Positions 24,001-32,131 of a stretch of 64,000 nt of DNA are shown piece after piece; positions within the stretch are counted from its first letter, which is position 1, and the number at the start of each line of letters is the position of its first letter. The notes beneath the pieces were generated by a model. That model did not search any database and had not been told where the DNA came from. It saw nothing but the letters and a program-made list of their open reading frames with translations. A program made the translations under genes and the position numbers. The stretch covers positions 268,056-332,055 of the forward strand of contig NW_004797592.1 in NCBI RefSeq assembly GCF_000002075.1, written 5' to 3'. This DNA comes from Aplysia californica. Taxonomy: Eukaryota > Mollusca > Gastropoda > Aplysiida > Aplysiidae.

Positions 24001-27000
24001 TTTCAGGCATATTTACATTTTCACTCTTCTGATGTATGATGGTGGCCCGCTGTATAAAGAATGCTATGGTCAGTTTGATTTTTGCCTTAGTCTGAATTCC
24101 GTTTTAGTTACTACCATGTGTAGGTTCCAGTGAAAAAAATGTTTTTTTTCCCCTTCAGGATCATAGATGCTGGACCCAAAGGGAACTTCTCTCGCTTCAT
24201 GAACCACAGTTGCTGCCCAAATCTAGAGACGCAAAAGTGGATGGTGAATGGGGACATTCGAGTTGGCCTATTTACCCTCCGTGAGATACCGAAGGGTAAG
24301 CGTTTGTTTCATGGTGTACTCTCAGTACAAAGACTGGTTCTGAAAGTCACTAAGAGTTGTTTTTATGTAGATTGAAACAAACTTTGATGTTAGAATAGTA
24401 TGTAGTGGAGAAATACCCATACCTGCCAACCCTACAGAAAAAATGGGTATACTACCGACTTTTTGGTCAAACTGCCGATCCACCGATTTTGAGAGATAAG
24501 CCACAGACAAACGCCCCACATGTCTTCTTTATTGCTGTAAAATTTCAGCTCTTTGTGTGCAGTAGGCCTACACTTTACGTACCAATTTAAAATTACCACC
24601 TATCCGTTGATAAAACACTAGAGCTAGAAACTAGATCACGACCCAACACGTGAGTTACCGGCATGCAAGAGGCGCGGGATCACAAGGCGGCATGTGATTG
24701 ACTGCCTAAAACCAGAGGGTTTTACAGTAATACAATGTTAAAACTGCTAAAACTAAACAGGTTACCTATGACGTCTAAACGGGTTTTCCTGATACTGCTT
24801 TGCTAAGGTGTAGAGGGGTGATCGGCCACAGTTCAAGCAATGTCGCGCAATTCAACATATTTTCATGCAAATTTGATATTAGTCTTAAAGATCCAAAGAT
24901 ATAAACTTCGAAAAAATGATAGCAGAACTAGATTCTGCACTAAAAATCACCTGAAGTTGCCAAGTTTCATTCATGTACTTCAACTCATTACGGACGTATG
25001 AACAGTTTTTCCTCAAAATACATCAAGAAACGCCCCACTTTTTGGCAATATTTTCCTATATGAAAGTCCCCCAAAATTTTGAAACAAAAAATCCCAATAA
25101 TTTTTAAATTTATGAATGGATTTTAAAAATTTAAAAACCATAGTTCTTAGAATTTACTCTTCTTTCATTTAAGGTGGATAAAAATTTAATTTTTCTTTGT
25201 CATTGCTAATTTTTGTTTTTTGTTCTTTGTCATTTTCTACATTTGTTTGAAGTTGCAAACACACTCATGTATATATGGGTCCAAATATTGATAAGGGGCC
25301 CCCAATTAAGTATGCGGCAAGTGGTAATATAGCCTACTACAGATTTTTTAGGTCAACTACAGAATTTTGGACGAAAATTTGTGTTGTCTACAGATTTTGG
25401 CCCAGGCAATGTTGGCAGGTATGAATACCCTATGCCTGATTCTTGATTGTTCTTTAAAATAATATCATACCAGTGGTCTATGTTGTAGAAATCACATTTG
25501 TGTATTATTTTCAGGAGAGGAGCTGACGTTCAACTACAACCTGGAATGTCTGGGCAATGAGAAGAAAGCTTGTGCTTGCGGAGCGGAGAACTGTAGTGGC
25601 TTCCTTGGAGTTCGACCCAAGGTAAAGTAAAGTAGTCGCTAATTTCCCTCTGTTCTTTAATGCTTGCTTTCTTTTGATGCTTGTGGAATAAGAATTTAGA
25701 ACTGTTCTCTTTTACATGGACCATTATATTTTCAGTGCGTTTCAATCAGATTGCATGACTTAACACATTACACTCTAGAGTCTGGACGGGAAGTCTATTC
25801 CTCAAATCCTAAGCAAGGGGAAGGAACCCACCTCTCGTGAATACAAACATTTAGAAACGCACATTAAAAAAATACTAAACAAATTCCAAAAATCTTTAAA
25901 AAAAATAACAATTGGAAAGAGAAATGAATATAATATAGTTTTTAAAAAACTACATACACTCATTTTTGGAAATGTTCTAACTTTAGCGCAGTCTTGCTAC
26001 AACGTTTTTATCAATATTTTATTAATCTGATTTGTCATTTGCATGTTTTTGCTCTAATTCATCGTTATTTCCTTTTCAAAATGACTTGCTCTTCAACAAG
26101 TCGAGACACTTTCCAAGTGTCGGAAATGCGATCACACTTCGATCGGCTCTAAAACTGAAACTACTGGCCAGAAAAATTTCGATTTGGTATCAAACGGAAG
26201 AAGAAACATATTGCAATAACTATTTAAAAAACGAAATCTCGGCCCCTGAGTCTCGTTAAACCGAGGCTTCGTTTCTAAAGATGCCTGGTTGGAGCAGTCG
26301 ATTCCGGGCGAGTTAGGGTGGAGCACGTAAGGAAATTCTCAGGCGACCCCTGGCGAGTTACGGTGTAATGTGTTAATTACATTATACCATTGTCTGCTAG
26401 TGGTGACTTAATGACTTATTTTCTACTAAAACTTGGGGGTTTTGGCTCTTTGAAGCACTGTTGCAATGCTTGACTGTATACATTTCTAAAGCACATTTGA
26501 TGATGTTGAATTTTTCGTCATCACGATGGCTCTAGTCATTTGATGAAGTATACTTTCTGAAAATGTGCATACATTACATTTCTTGTCTGATGTTTGCTTG
26601 GCGTTTGATAATACTGAACGAGTTTTCTTATTTAAAAACAGGGTTCCCTCGGCCTCCTTGAATTAAAGGAGTCCTTGAAAACTGCTTGAATTTGCATTCA
26701 AGGAAAAATCTCCTTGAAAACTCCTTGAATTTGCCTCCAAGGAAAAAATCTCCTGGAAAACTCCTTGAATTTTGCCGGATCGGACAGGAACACGTGTACA
26801 GGGTGACTGCCAGGCCCCCGGGGCCCCCTGGAATTACCCAGGAATTTGAAAAAAATCGCCGAGATCCGGAATGCAACGGGAATTTGAAGAAATCTAAATT
26901 GCCGCGTGAAAGACCCGCGGAAATACATAAAAGGTCTCGAATATTTGAAAACCAAATCCGATAACGTCCTTGAGTTCATTTTTGCCGGTCGCGATTGTGA

Positions 27001-28730
27001 TATAATATTTATTCGGCCTTTCCCGGCCTGAGAGTACGTTACACGCGCACATGCGGTATTGGTGGCAACAAGTGGAAGTATGTGCGATACCGGAGCTCGA
27101 TCGGAAAAATAAAGATCTACTTGCGCTTCGTTAGGCCTACCACCCAGAAATTTGCCGGTAGGACCTATAGTAGTCTGATAACGCCACATTTGTAACATGC
27201 AGGCTCTGCATTACAAACGCTGTGTCGCCATGAAAATAAATCGTTTGTCCTGTGCTGTCACTTGTGTGAAAAAAACAAAAGAAAAAGAAAGTTATACAAG
27301 CTTCTTGTCGGGCTTGCCATCGTGACCGGTCATTGAACCTGTGCGTTTTCGTCACATCGTGGGTATCGGCGGTGGTTGAGGTCACCAAAGTTCATGCAAA
27401 GTTTGAGCGCTGCGAAGTATAGGACTCGGGAATGGGAGGATTATTGATTTTTTAAAAAGTCATGCGGGGGGTGGGGGGGGGGGGGGAAGGCAACGCCGGA
27501 TGACAACAATACTGAACTTGGAAGTTGGTAGATCTCTTAGATCTCTCTCTGCAAAGGGCGCGTTGGTGCACAGTCCTTGTGTGGAATCGGGATCCATCAT
27601 ACTCAAACCGTCTAAGCCGTGTTCTTTTTACTAAAGGGTTCCTGTTTCATTGCGTAGGTGATAGTAAATTATATGTATTGTATATTTTAGTTTTCTGTTC
27701 AAGATTCGCAGATTTTCAGTGTCACTGCATCTTGCCCTCCGACAGTTCTTACACCTCTCGCTCTGAATAAGTCTACTTGAGCCATTCATGTTATTACTCT
27801 ACTTTGAGCTAGAGTAATACTTTTTGTCTTTCATGTTTATTATATAAACCTTGACACCTCAATTGAGAAGCCGGGTTGGCAGTCACCTTGGGAACAGTTT
27901 TTCTAGGAAAATCGAAACTATGAATATGATATGATTCCTTTCGGACAAGTGTTATTTTTTTAAAATAGGCTTTCGTCATGAATTTCTTGACCAAATCTCC
28001 TTGAATTTTAAAAATTTCTCCTTGAAACCTTGAAAACTCCTTGAATTTGATGGGAAGTTCATGGCAGGAACCCTGTAAAAAAACATGTCCCCCTTAGATT
28101 CTAATTGTTTTGTTTACTAAGACAACTGAGCATTGCTTCTGTGGCATAGTATACAGTATGTTAAGAATGTAATTTACCAGAAGTTTCAAATCTCAGTGGG
28201 TTCCAACTTATTTTTCTCATCTCTTTGCTGGAATATCTTATCTCTGTTCAGTGGTCCTGGGGGAGATGTCTTATACTGTGACTAGTACGATATTAAACTT
28301 CCAACAACCAAGCAACATGTTTTTGCAACACCCTGACTAATTTTTTTTAGTGTTTGGTGTTGCATTGGTAAAGAATAAGTATGTAGTAAATAGTACCTGA
28401 AATACTGACTCTCTTCAGACTGCTGCAGCTGCTGCAAATGAGAAACGTGCCAAAGAGGCAAAGAAAAGAAAACGGAAGAAGAAGTTGGACCCTCGCAAAG
28501 AGCACGAAGACGACTGCTTTCGCTGTGGAGAGGGTGGTGAACTGGTGATGTGTGACAAAGGAAATTGTCCAAAAGTTTATCATCTTCAGTGCCTGAAGCT
28601 GACAAAGCCCCCTTCAGGTTGGTGCAGCTGAAAATAAATAGTCGAAATTGTCCACGTATTATTGAGGAGAAAAATGGTTGTCTTAGTCAGGTGGATGTCT
28701 TAGGCAGTGTCATTATTATACACAAGGAGG

Positions 28731-28765
<35 letters not shown>

Positions 28766-30584
28766 GTGGGAAGTGGCCGTTTGGACAGGTGGCTGTAAGA
28801 TAGAGCAGGTTCGACATATTTTTCTGTTCTATTCCCTTTTGCTTACTGTAGCGTAGTATTTATCTGCCAGGTGCCCCCCCCCAAAAAAGGGCTTACCTAT
28901 TTGTAACTCTTTTAGGTCTTCAAGATCTGATTTCAAACAAAATAAATTTGCTCGTTTAAAAATAAAATTCTCATCTGTAAACTTCTTGTGCATATCTTTT
29001 ATTGGCATTGCTTAGCTGGATGTTTTCTTAGATTTGTTTTATAACATTCATTGTCGTTTTCAACAAGGTATGTCCCAGTGAAGTGAATGAGAGAGAGAGA
29101 GAGAGATTTACATATGAACAAAATCGCAATGTAGAATTAATCTATTTTTAGCACAGGATCGGTACAAGTTTTTGAAAGTGAAGAACATAAAAAAACGTTT
29201 TTTCTTTAATAACCCTGGCACATTCTGATATTGTACCTCTGGCATTGTAGTGTAATTTTTCAACAAAAACTGCCACAGGCACATTTTATGATGTTTAATT
29301 TTTCGTCATCACAATGGCTTTGTCAAGTGGTGAAACTTTCTATCTGAAAATGTGTCTGTTGTGAATTTCATATTTTGTTGGAGAAGAAAGTGATTGATGT
29401 AGTTTAGGAAAATGAAACTTTAAGGTGATTTGTTTGTATGTGGTGCAGTTGCAGCATTAAGAGACAGTTATCTACTCAAACGTGGCTATTTCCCTCTTTT
29501 TTTTTTTTTTTTTTGCCTTTGGTTAGAGGGCACCACAGGTGGGTGCTTCTTCTTTTCTATCAAACATCTATCGTCCTTATCTCCCCTTCTTTTTTTAAAT
29601 GTTTGTTACTCTCTTGTAACACTTCTAGTCTTGTGGCGCTCATATGACCTTATGTAGTTGTGAGCGCCGTAAAACCTCTACTAAAACTAAAACTTTTCCT
29701 GGATTATGTTTTTATTGCTTTCTCCCGGTGCTAGATGAGTTATTGTAATTGTAGTTATTTACTTCCTTTCTCTAGCTTAGGGCAACAAATGTTGTAATAA
29801 AAAAAACCCACAATTTGTTCTTTGTGTTCCCCTAGGGAAGTGGCTTTGTCCATGGCATCACTGTGATGACTGTGGCAAACTGTCTACCAGCAGATGCTCT
29901 GAGTGTCCCAATTCTTACTGTGCTGTCCATACACAAGGCAATATCTTCATGATAGAAGGAACAGCTATTTGCAGTGATCACACAGACCTCTTGGAAGGCG
30001 TTACTCAGTCGCTGAATGAGTGCTCCATGAATGGAATTCCCAGTGGTGATAGTGCTGTAGATTCAGAGTCAGACATCAGTGTGAAGGCTGACAACGGCAA
30101 GATGTCTTCAAACACATCAGAAACAGGATTGCCTAATGTGTCTGATAATGGCATTATATCTTCTAACTCAGAGCCTCCCCTTGCACAGACAGATTGCCCT
30201 AAAATGGATGAAGGAACACCGGTGACAGTCGATGGAGGGGTGACAAGGTCTCAGCCTTCATCGTCTGAACCTGTTTGTCATGAAAATGTTTCTCTTAGTG
30301 ATATTAACGAATTGGTTGATTCCAAGAAAAACTTGCTGAGTTCAGACTTGTCAGGTCACAAGGCTTTCACCAGTACAGACTCCAGTGTAAGTCCTGACCA
30401 TGTGAAGAGTGTTTCTCGTGGGAGAGGTCGACTGTCAAAATCAAAGCGTGCTCAAGTCCTCATTCAAGAAAACAATAAAGACAGAGGAAAGCAGGGAGCC
30501 AAAAATACTGTTGGCAGTGGTGCATTCGATGAGAGTGACAATGACAGCATCTCAGACTTGGTCATTGATATTCCGACTGCTTGA
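5069..30584 (+). CDS. NSD: NSD-family histone H3K36 methyltransferase, 17 coding exons
   Basis: Coding exons: 5069-6071, 6984-7712, 8765-8880, 9729-9773, 11103-11312, 11916-12135, 12769-12969, 13272-13451, 16119-16278, 17777-17905, 18930-19119, 20733-20996, 21792-21913, 24159-24295, 25515-25621, 28419-28617, 29836-30584. They total 4761 bases (1586 residues plus stop) and phases match at every junction. Domains: PWWP1 about 302-366, HMG-like 500-550, PHD cluster 732-935, PWWP2 944-1010 (RWWPG), AWS 1082-1121, SET 1126-1244 (NHSC at 1205-1208, ELTFNYN at 1238-1244), post-SET with CACG and C1262, PHD/C5HCH 1303-1380. This order is diagnostic of NSD1/NSD2/NSD3, nuclear enzymes that mono- and dimethylate H3K36. 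Length is near NSD2/NSD3 and well below NSD1. Invertebrates usually have one NSD gene, so I do not assign a vertebrate number. All introns are GT-AG except intron 12 (GC-AG). The start is the first ATG after an acceptor at 5005 in the exon; upstream non-coding exons are not identified. Confidence 0.96.
6072..6983 (+). other. NSD intron 1
   Basis: A 912-base AT-rich GT-AG intron. I recognise no repeat or RNA gene in it. Confidence 0.85.
6984..7712 (+). CDS. NSD: NSD exon 2: rest of PWWP1, NLS, HMG-like box
   Basis: Residues 335-577. It begins [16 protein letters not shown], completing PWWP1. Two basic clusters ([10 protein letters not shown] and AKRKRGKK, from 7348 to 7435) look like nuclear localisation signals. 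From 7478 the segment [19 protein letters not shown] and the following [15 protein letters not shown] resemble the three-helix HMG box found between PWWP1 and the PHD cluster in NSD2; this is a weak match by eye. The donor is CCAG/gtactg. Confidence 0.93.
7713..8764 (+). other. NSD intron 2
   Basis: A 1052-base GT-AG intron. It holds a short AATA-rich simple tract near 7887-7912 and nothing else recognised. Confidence 0.85.
8765..8880 (+). CDS. NSD: NSD exon 3: basic linker
   Basis: Residues 578-616. The acceptor is AATTCACAG. It starts by completing the split Asp codon from exon 2 and reads [19 protein letters not shown], a basic patch with a KRGRK AT-hook-like core. It ends on a codon boundary (AINK/gtaaac). 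No domain. It is supported by phase match on both sides rather than by conservation. Confidence 0.82.
9178..9428 (+). repeat. SINE family A copy (NSD intron 3)
   Basis: The 3' part carries the family signature: GCTCATATGACCTTATGCAG, then TTGCGAGCGCCGTAAAACCT and an AACTAAAATAAACTAAAA tail. The 5' part is diverged. Same strand as NSD. Confidence 0.75.
9729..9773 (+). CDS. NSD: NSD exon 4: 45-base micro-exon
   Basis: Fifteen codons, [15 protein letters not shown], in phase 0 on both sides, between TTTCAG and gtaagt, so skipping it would keep the frame. It lies in the disordered linker before the PHD cluster. The splice signals are good but there is no homology support, so it could be alternatively used. 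Confidence 0.7.
9838..10605. mobile_element. TA-flanked non-autonomous DNA transposon (NSD intron 4)
   Basis: Ends: CAGTCAAACCTGAGTAAGAC on the left and, inverted, TAGTCGAACCTACCACGACT on the right, each flanked by TA. Subterminal copies of GTGGCCGTCTAAGACAGG-like sequence recur near both ends (9855-9915 and 10405-10580). Length is 768 bases with no transposase frame. This is consistent with a Tc1/mariner/pogo-type MITE. Confidence 0.75.
11103..11312 (+). CDS. NSD: NSD exon 5: basic/Ser-rich linker
   Basis: Seventy codons, phase 0 at both ends, starting [18 protein letters not shown] and ending ESDSSTE before gttagc. It contains another RKRGR basic core, then a Ser/Glu-rich stretch. No folded domain is recognised. 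The acceptor TTCATAG has a poor polypyrimidine tract close to it, with a long T run about 40 bases upstream at 11050-11067. Confidence 0.82.
11313..11915 (+). other. NSD intron 5
   Basis: A 603-base GT-AG intron with T-rich DNA; no repeat recognised. Confidence 0.85.
11916..12135 (+). CDS. NSD: NSD exon 6: PHD finger 1
   Basis: Residues 702-774. After an acidic/helical lead-in, the zinc ligands run from C732 ([13 protein letters not shown], then [15 protein letters not shown]). In NSD proteins this PHD-type finger belongs to the chromatin-reading cluster before PWWP2. The donor TTCAG/gtaatt leaves one base for the next exon. Confidence 0.95.
12136..12768 (+). other. NSD intron 6
   Basis: A 633-base GT-AG intron. 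A fragment at about 12535-12600 (GAATTGAACTCGCAAC next to a T-run) resembles an inverted tRNA box B, possibly a SINE remnant; too short to assign. Confidence 0.75.
12769..12969 (+). CDS. NSD: NSD exon 7: PHD finger 2
   Basis: Residues 775-841: [36 protein letters not shown]. The spacing of Cys and His matches NSD PHD2. The acceptor is TTTTCCAG and the donor is AAAG/gttagt. The preceding intron is 633 bases and the following one 302 bases, the shortest in the gene. Confidence 0.95.
12970..13271 (+). other. NSD intron 7
   Basis: A 302-base GT-AG intron, AT-rich, with nothing recognised. Confidence 0.85.
13272..13451 (+). CDS. NSD: NSD exon 8: PHD cluster, central part
   Basis: Residues 842-901: [19 protein letters not shown], then [12 protein letters not shown] and [10 protein letters not shown]. 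This closely follows the vertebrate NSD1/NSD2 wording of the segment joining PHD2 and PHD3, with the invariant CVRCP.AYH.GDFC and WCF.C. The donor is TAAAG/gtattt. Confidence 0.96.
13760..14110. repeat. Repeat sharing sequence with the hAT-like element at 24419-25422
   Basis: The stretch with CTCATATAAGGAAAAAATCC, TTCCGTAATAAAC and TACATGAATGAAACTTGGCA matches, in inverted orientation, 24940-25090. A second, weaker ACGAAACTTGGCTATCTTTT unit at 14061-14095 lies about 190 bases on, so the element contains internal repeats. Boundaries were not found. Confidence 0.65.
14111..15660. other. Rest of NSD intron 8, probable repeat DNA
   Basis: No exon fits here: exons 8 and 9 join in phase. A GC-richer patch (14735-15430) with short open frames but no recognised domain may be the body of an older mobile element. 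Its ends are not visible. Confidence 0.5.
15668..15843 (+). repeat. SINE family A copy (NSD intron 8)
   Basis: Diverged copy: GTGGTTTGCTCCTTCTTTCA, ATCAAACATCTATCTTCCTT, AACACCTCTAATCTTTGGC and a CTTTTACTAAAACTAAAG tail. Confidence 0.8.
16119..16278 (+). CDS. NSD: NSD exon 9: PHD finger 3 and start of PWWP2
   Basis: Residues 902-954 plus two bases: [18 protein letters not shown] (902-919), AWYCIDC, then [12 protein letters not shown]. The last part is the first strand of PWWP2. The exon ends AACTACAG/gtttgc, splitting the Arg codon of the RWWPG motif. The upstream intron of 2667 bases is the second longest in the gene. Confidence 0.96.
16279..17560. other. NSD intron 9, part before the SINE
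   Basis: The stretch 16380-16960 differs in texture from neighbouring intron DNA (more CpG) and may be a repeat, but I found no terminal repeats. The rest is ordinary AT-rich intron. Confidence 0.5.
17562..17751 (+). repeat. SINE family A copy abutting exon 10 acceptor
   Basis: Well-preserved copy: GGTGCTCTGGTGTGGTTTGC, TCAAACATCTATCATCCTTA, AACACCTCTAATCTTCTGGC, GACCTTATGCAGTTGCGAGC, GCCGTAAAACCTCTACTAAA, ending in ACTAAA-type repeats at 17729-17750. The exon begins at 17777. Confidence 0.9.
17777..17905 (+). CDS. NSD: NSD exon 10: PWWP2 core
   Basis: Residues 955-997: [37 protein letters not shown]. This short 129-base exon is easily missed because no start codon opens the frame. It is placed by exact phase fit with exons 9 and 11 and near-identity with the NSD PWWP2 pattern (RWWPAE, CHP..VP.NI, GEFPV.FFGS.DYYW). 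A SINE ends about 27 bases before its acceptor AAATAG. Confidence 0.96.
17906..18929 (+). other. NSD intron 10
   Basis: A 1024-base GT-AG intron. Open frames are short and match nothing I know. Confidence 0.85.
18930..19119 (+). CDS. NSD: NSD exon 11: end of PWWP2 and charged helix
   Basis: Residues 998-1061. [17 protein letters not shown] closes PWWP2. A long charged helix follows ([20 protein letters not shown], then [13 protein letters not shown]), ending PYKIVK. NSD1/NSD2 have the same helix between PWWP2 and AWS. The acceptor CTCCCAAG is a weaker context than most in this gene. Confidence 0.94.
19401..20290. mobile_element. hAT-like MITE, family CAGACCTGCC, copy 1 (NSD intron 11)
   Basis: Perfect 14-base terminal inverted repeats CAGACCTGCCACTC / GAGTGGCAGGTCTG, flanked by CTACTG on both sides (19395-19400 and 20291-20296). 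Subterminal ATCCCGATT units and the near-palindrome CCCGATTTAATCGGG at the left. A poly-C run at about 20158-20173. Length 890 bases, no transposase. A second copy lies inverted at 50951-51852. Confidence 0.85.
20733..20996 (+). CDS. NSD: NSD exon 12: AWS domain and start of SET
   Basis: Residues 1062-1149. The AWS cysteines run from IPRCECKP (C1082) through [18 protein letters not shown] to CCNQRF, the zinc platform needed by NSD-type SET domains. [20 protein letters not shown] begins SET. The exon ends AAGAAG followed by gcaagt: a GC donor is required to join in frame to [16 protein letters not shown] in exon 13. Confidence 0.95.
20997..21791 (+). other. NSD intron 12, GC-AG type
   Basis: The 795-base intron starts gcaagt and ends GTGACAG. 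No GT donor nearby keeps the SET frame. No repeat recognised. Confidence 0.88.
21792..21913 (+). CDS. NSD: NSD exon 13: SET domain, central part
   Basis: Residues 1150-1189: [39 protein letters not shown]. It carries the EYVGE-like cofactor strand (here EYVGD) and the Y of FYMLT near the active site. The acceptor is GTGACAG and the donor is AACAG/gtatgt, splitting an Arg codon. Confidence 0.96.
22407..23876. mobile_element. hAT-like non-autonomous transposon (NSD intron 13)
   Basis: Terminal inverted repeats TAGAGTTGGAT and (inverted) TAAAGTTGGAT with 8-base flanks GTGTACAT and GTCTACAT (7 of 8 match), the size expected for hAT. Length 1470 bases. GC-richer ends with GATTCAC/GAATCG-like motifs and a poly-G near 23621-23635. 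No transposase frame. Confidence 0.7.
24159..24295 (+). CDS. NSD: NSD exon 14: SET catalytic core
   Basis: Residues 1190-1235: [18 protein letters not shown] (NHSC at 1205-1208 binds S-adenosylmethionine and forms the pseudoknot), then [19 protein letters not shown]. The usual NSD wording is [17 protein letters not shown]. Here CCPNLE replaces CQPNCE, so the second family Cys is Leu at 1212. The donor is AAGG/gtaagc. Confidence 0.96.
24419..25422. mobile_element. hAT-like MITE, ATACCTGCCAAC ends (NSD intron 14)
   Basis: Inverted ends ATACCTGCCAAC / GTTGGCAGGTAT with 8-base flanks AAATACCC and GAATACCC. Interior CCGATTTT-like units resemble those of the CAGACCTGCC family, and 24940-25090 matches part of intron 8 inverted. 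Length about 1004 bases, no coding. Confidence 0.8.
25515..25621 (+). CDS. NSD: NSD exon 15: SET C-terminus and post-SET
   Basis: Residues 1236-1271: [20 protein letters not shown] followed by [15 protein letters not shown]. The Tyr of FNYN (1243) is the catalytic-site tyrosine of the family. CLGN, CACG and NCSGFLG supply the post-SET zinc site that closes the substrate channel. It ends in phase 0 (CCCAAG/gtaaag). Confidence 0.96.
25760..26376. mobile_element. piggyBac-like MITE (NSD intron 15)
   Basis: TTAACACATTACACTC on the left and the inverted match GTGTAATGTGTTAA on the right, with TTAA at both outer edges (25760-25763, 26373-26376), the piggyBac target site. Length is about 610 bases with no transposase. 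Confidence 0.75.
26639..28075. mobile_element. hAT-like non-autonomous element with CCTTGAA repeats (NSD intron 15)
   Basis: Ends CAGGGTTCC / GGAACCCTG, flanked by A-rich octamers (TTTAAAAA and TAAAAAAA). Both subterminal zones repeat CTCCTTGAAAACTCCTTGAA-type units: three in tandem at 26660-26775 and inverted-position counterparts at 27995-28050. CAGGGTTCC plus CCTTGAA subterminal repeats is a known hAT pattern in animals. Length 1437 bases. A poly-G tract at 27465-27487. Confidence 0.75.
28419..28617 (+). CDS. NSD: NSD exon 16: basic linker and first half of C-terminal PHD
   Basis: Residues 1272-1337. An Ala run and a strongly basic [13 protein letters not shown] stretch (probable nuclear localisation) precede [16 protein letters not shown] and CPKVYHLQC, the C-terminal PHD of NSD proteins. 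The donor CCTTCAG/gttggt is followed about 20 bases later by a small MITE. Confidence 0.95.
28639..28818. mobile_element. Short relative of the 9838-10605 MITE (NSD intron 16)
   Basis: TA-flanked ends TAGTCGAAATTG and (inverted) TGTCGAACCTGC, with internal GGTGGATGTCTTAGGCAG and AGTGGCCGTTTGGACAGG matching the intron 4 element. About 180 bases with an expanded poly-G (28728-28763). Starts about 20 bases after the exon 16 donor. Confidence 0.7.
29516..29695 (+). repeat. SINE family A copy (NSD intron 16)
   Basis: TCAAACATCTATCGTCCTTA, CTCTTGTAACACTTCTAGTC, GGCGCTCATATGACCTTATG, GTGAGCGCCGTAAAACCTCT and the ACTAAAAC tail. It ends 140 bases before exon 17. Confidence 0.88.
29836..30584 (+). CDS. 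NSD: NSD exon 17: C5HCH finger, disordered C-terminus, stop
   Basis: Residues 1338-1586. [20 protein letters not shown] and [15 protein letters not shown] complete the PHD-C5HCH pair that in NSD1 contacts cofactors such as Nizp1. After [10 protein letters not shown] the tail is Ser/Asp-rich and probably unstructured, with one AT-hook-like [12 protein letters not shown] near residue 1531. The stop is TGA at 30582-30584. The acceptor is CCCCTAG. Confidence 0.95.
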
Positions 30585-30964
30585 TGGATATCATTATATG
30601 CATAGTGCTGTTTGTTTCAGTGTTGAAGAAACTTAATTCATCACTGTATGAGGTTGCCTTTCAATCCCAAATTTATGTATGTGTAAAGAAATCATGGAAC
30701 AGATAATTATAGTCCCAAAAGATATGTACCGTGTGGGGAATGTGTATGTGAAGTTGTGTGAAGATCAGGATAAATGTGTATTTTTAATTAACTGGTCTTC
30801 TTTGTCTTTTTATTTTCTTGATTAGCACTTTTTGTGTGATGAAATGTACAAATTATAATAGGACCAGTCATACCTTTAGACAGTTTTTTGTTTTGTTTTA
30901 ATGCTTGATTCAGTGATTTACATGAAGTAATTCCCAGAACCATGTGGTACACCATATTTAAAGT

Positions 30965-30970
30965 ATTAAA
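30965..30970 (+). terminator. Possible poly(A) signal of NSD
   Basis: ATTAAA, about 380 bases after the NSD stop, is the first common signal variant I see in the 3' flank. A canonical AATAAA occurs later at about 31798. Choosing between them needs transcript data. Confidence 0.25.
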
Positions 30971-31637
30971 GGTTTTGATAATTTGATTCGATATCACTGA
31001 CAATGATCTCGTCTCAAATTGATTTTGTATTTGACATTACTGAGGGTAGAGGCTTTCAACCAGTCCTGGAAGCTTATTGACCAAGGATAAACACTTCTGC
31101 TACTAATTTTTTAGGATGTAGAAGAGACTATTCCCACTGCTAAAGATGGCATTACTCTGTTGTTGTTTTTTGTAGTCTTTTATAAAGCAGTTCGGCGAGC
31201 TTCCTGAGTTGATCACTAAGCTACTTGTTTCCTGAATAGTTTCAGTGCTGTACCAAATTTTTAAATCTTCTAATTCTAGGGCTTAAGACATTACATGGTA
31301 ATGAGTTGTTTGTTTTTAAATAACAAAGATGTTTCCATTATCCTGGCTAAAGCTACAGGGCATTGTAATTGGTCACTCATTTTGGTTACAATTATTTTAA
31401 AAAGTAGCAGTAGCCACATAGTTTTGAAGCTGTTCTCATTTTGTAGGTTTAATAGAAAGGGAGTGTTTTGTACTTCTTACATAATCTAATCAGCCATCTT
31501 AGTACAGTGTGCATTAATGAGTAGCCACTGAAATACTCTGCTTGTACTGTGGTAAGTTGTGTGGAATGATAACTTATAAGCTAAAACGGTGAAAAGCCTT
31601 TTGCTGTTTCCATGTTTATTTATTAGACTGATTGGTT

Positions 31638-32131
31638 ATGGTGGAGCCAGAGTGGACGCGCCTCGCTGTATTTTTCAGCGCATATTTTTGATGATCTGTT
31701 AACGCGATGCTCCCAAGATGCGTGGTGCGAACGGAGTGGGTTGTTATCATGGTTGCATAAACAGCGACGAGCCCAGCGTCGATATTGGGTGAATAGAATA
31801 AATCAAAGGTGAAATGTATAGAGTAGATCTACCTTCACTTAGTGGACGAAATACAAACAGATGAGAAAAGATGCATCAGAATGAAATCATCAACATTTAT
31901 GAAGTTTTTGTTGCTGTAGTTTTCATCCCTCTTGTCTTTTAGGATTTTTCTTTTTCAACCACATAAATGAATGCTTCTGTGTCCCGTTTTGCTTGACGTA
32001 ATTAAAATGAGCTTACAAACTACACACACCAGACCTAGATCTAGAAACAATTTGACGACCGAGGCCCGCGTTTTAAAAATTCGTCCTCATCACAAACACT
32101 TCGCTTCTGCGACGTCCCCACTCTAGCAGGC
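31638..32131. mobile_element. Possible MITE in NSD 3' flank
   Basis: GTGGAGCCAGAGTGGACGCG on the left resembles the inverted right end GTGGGGCCTGCTAGAGTGG. The match is imperfect and target duplications are unclear. Confidence 0.3.
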
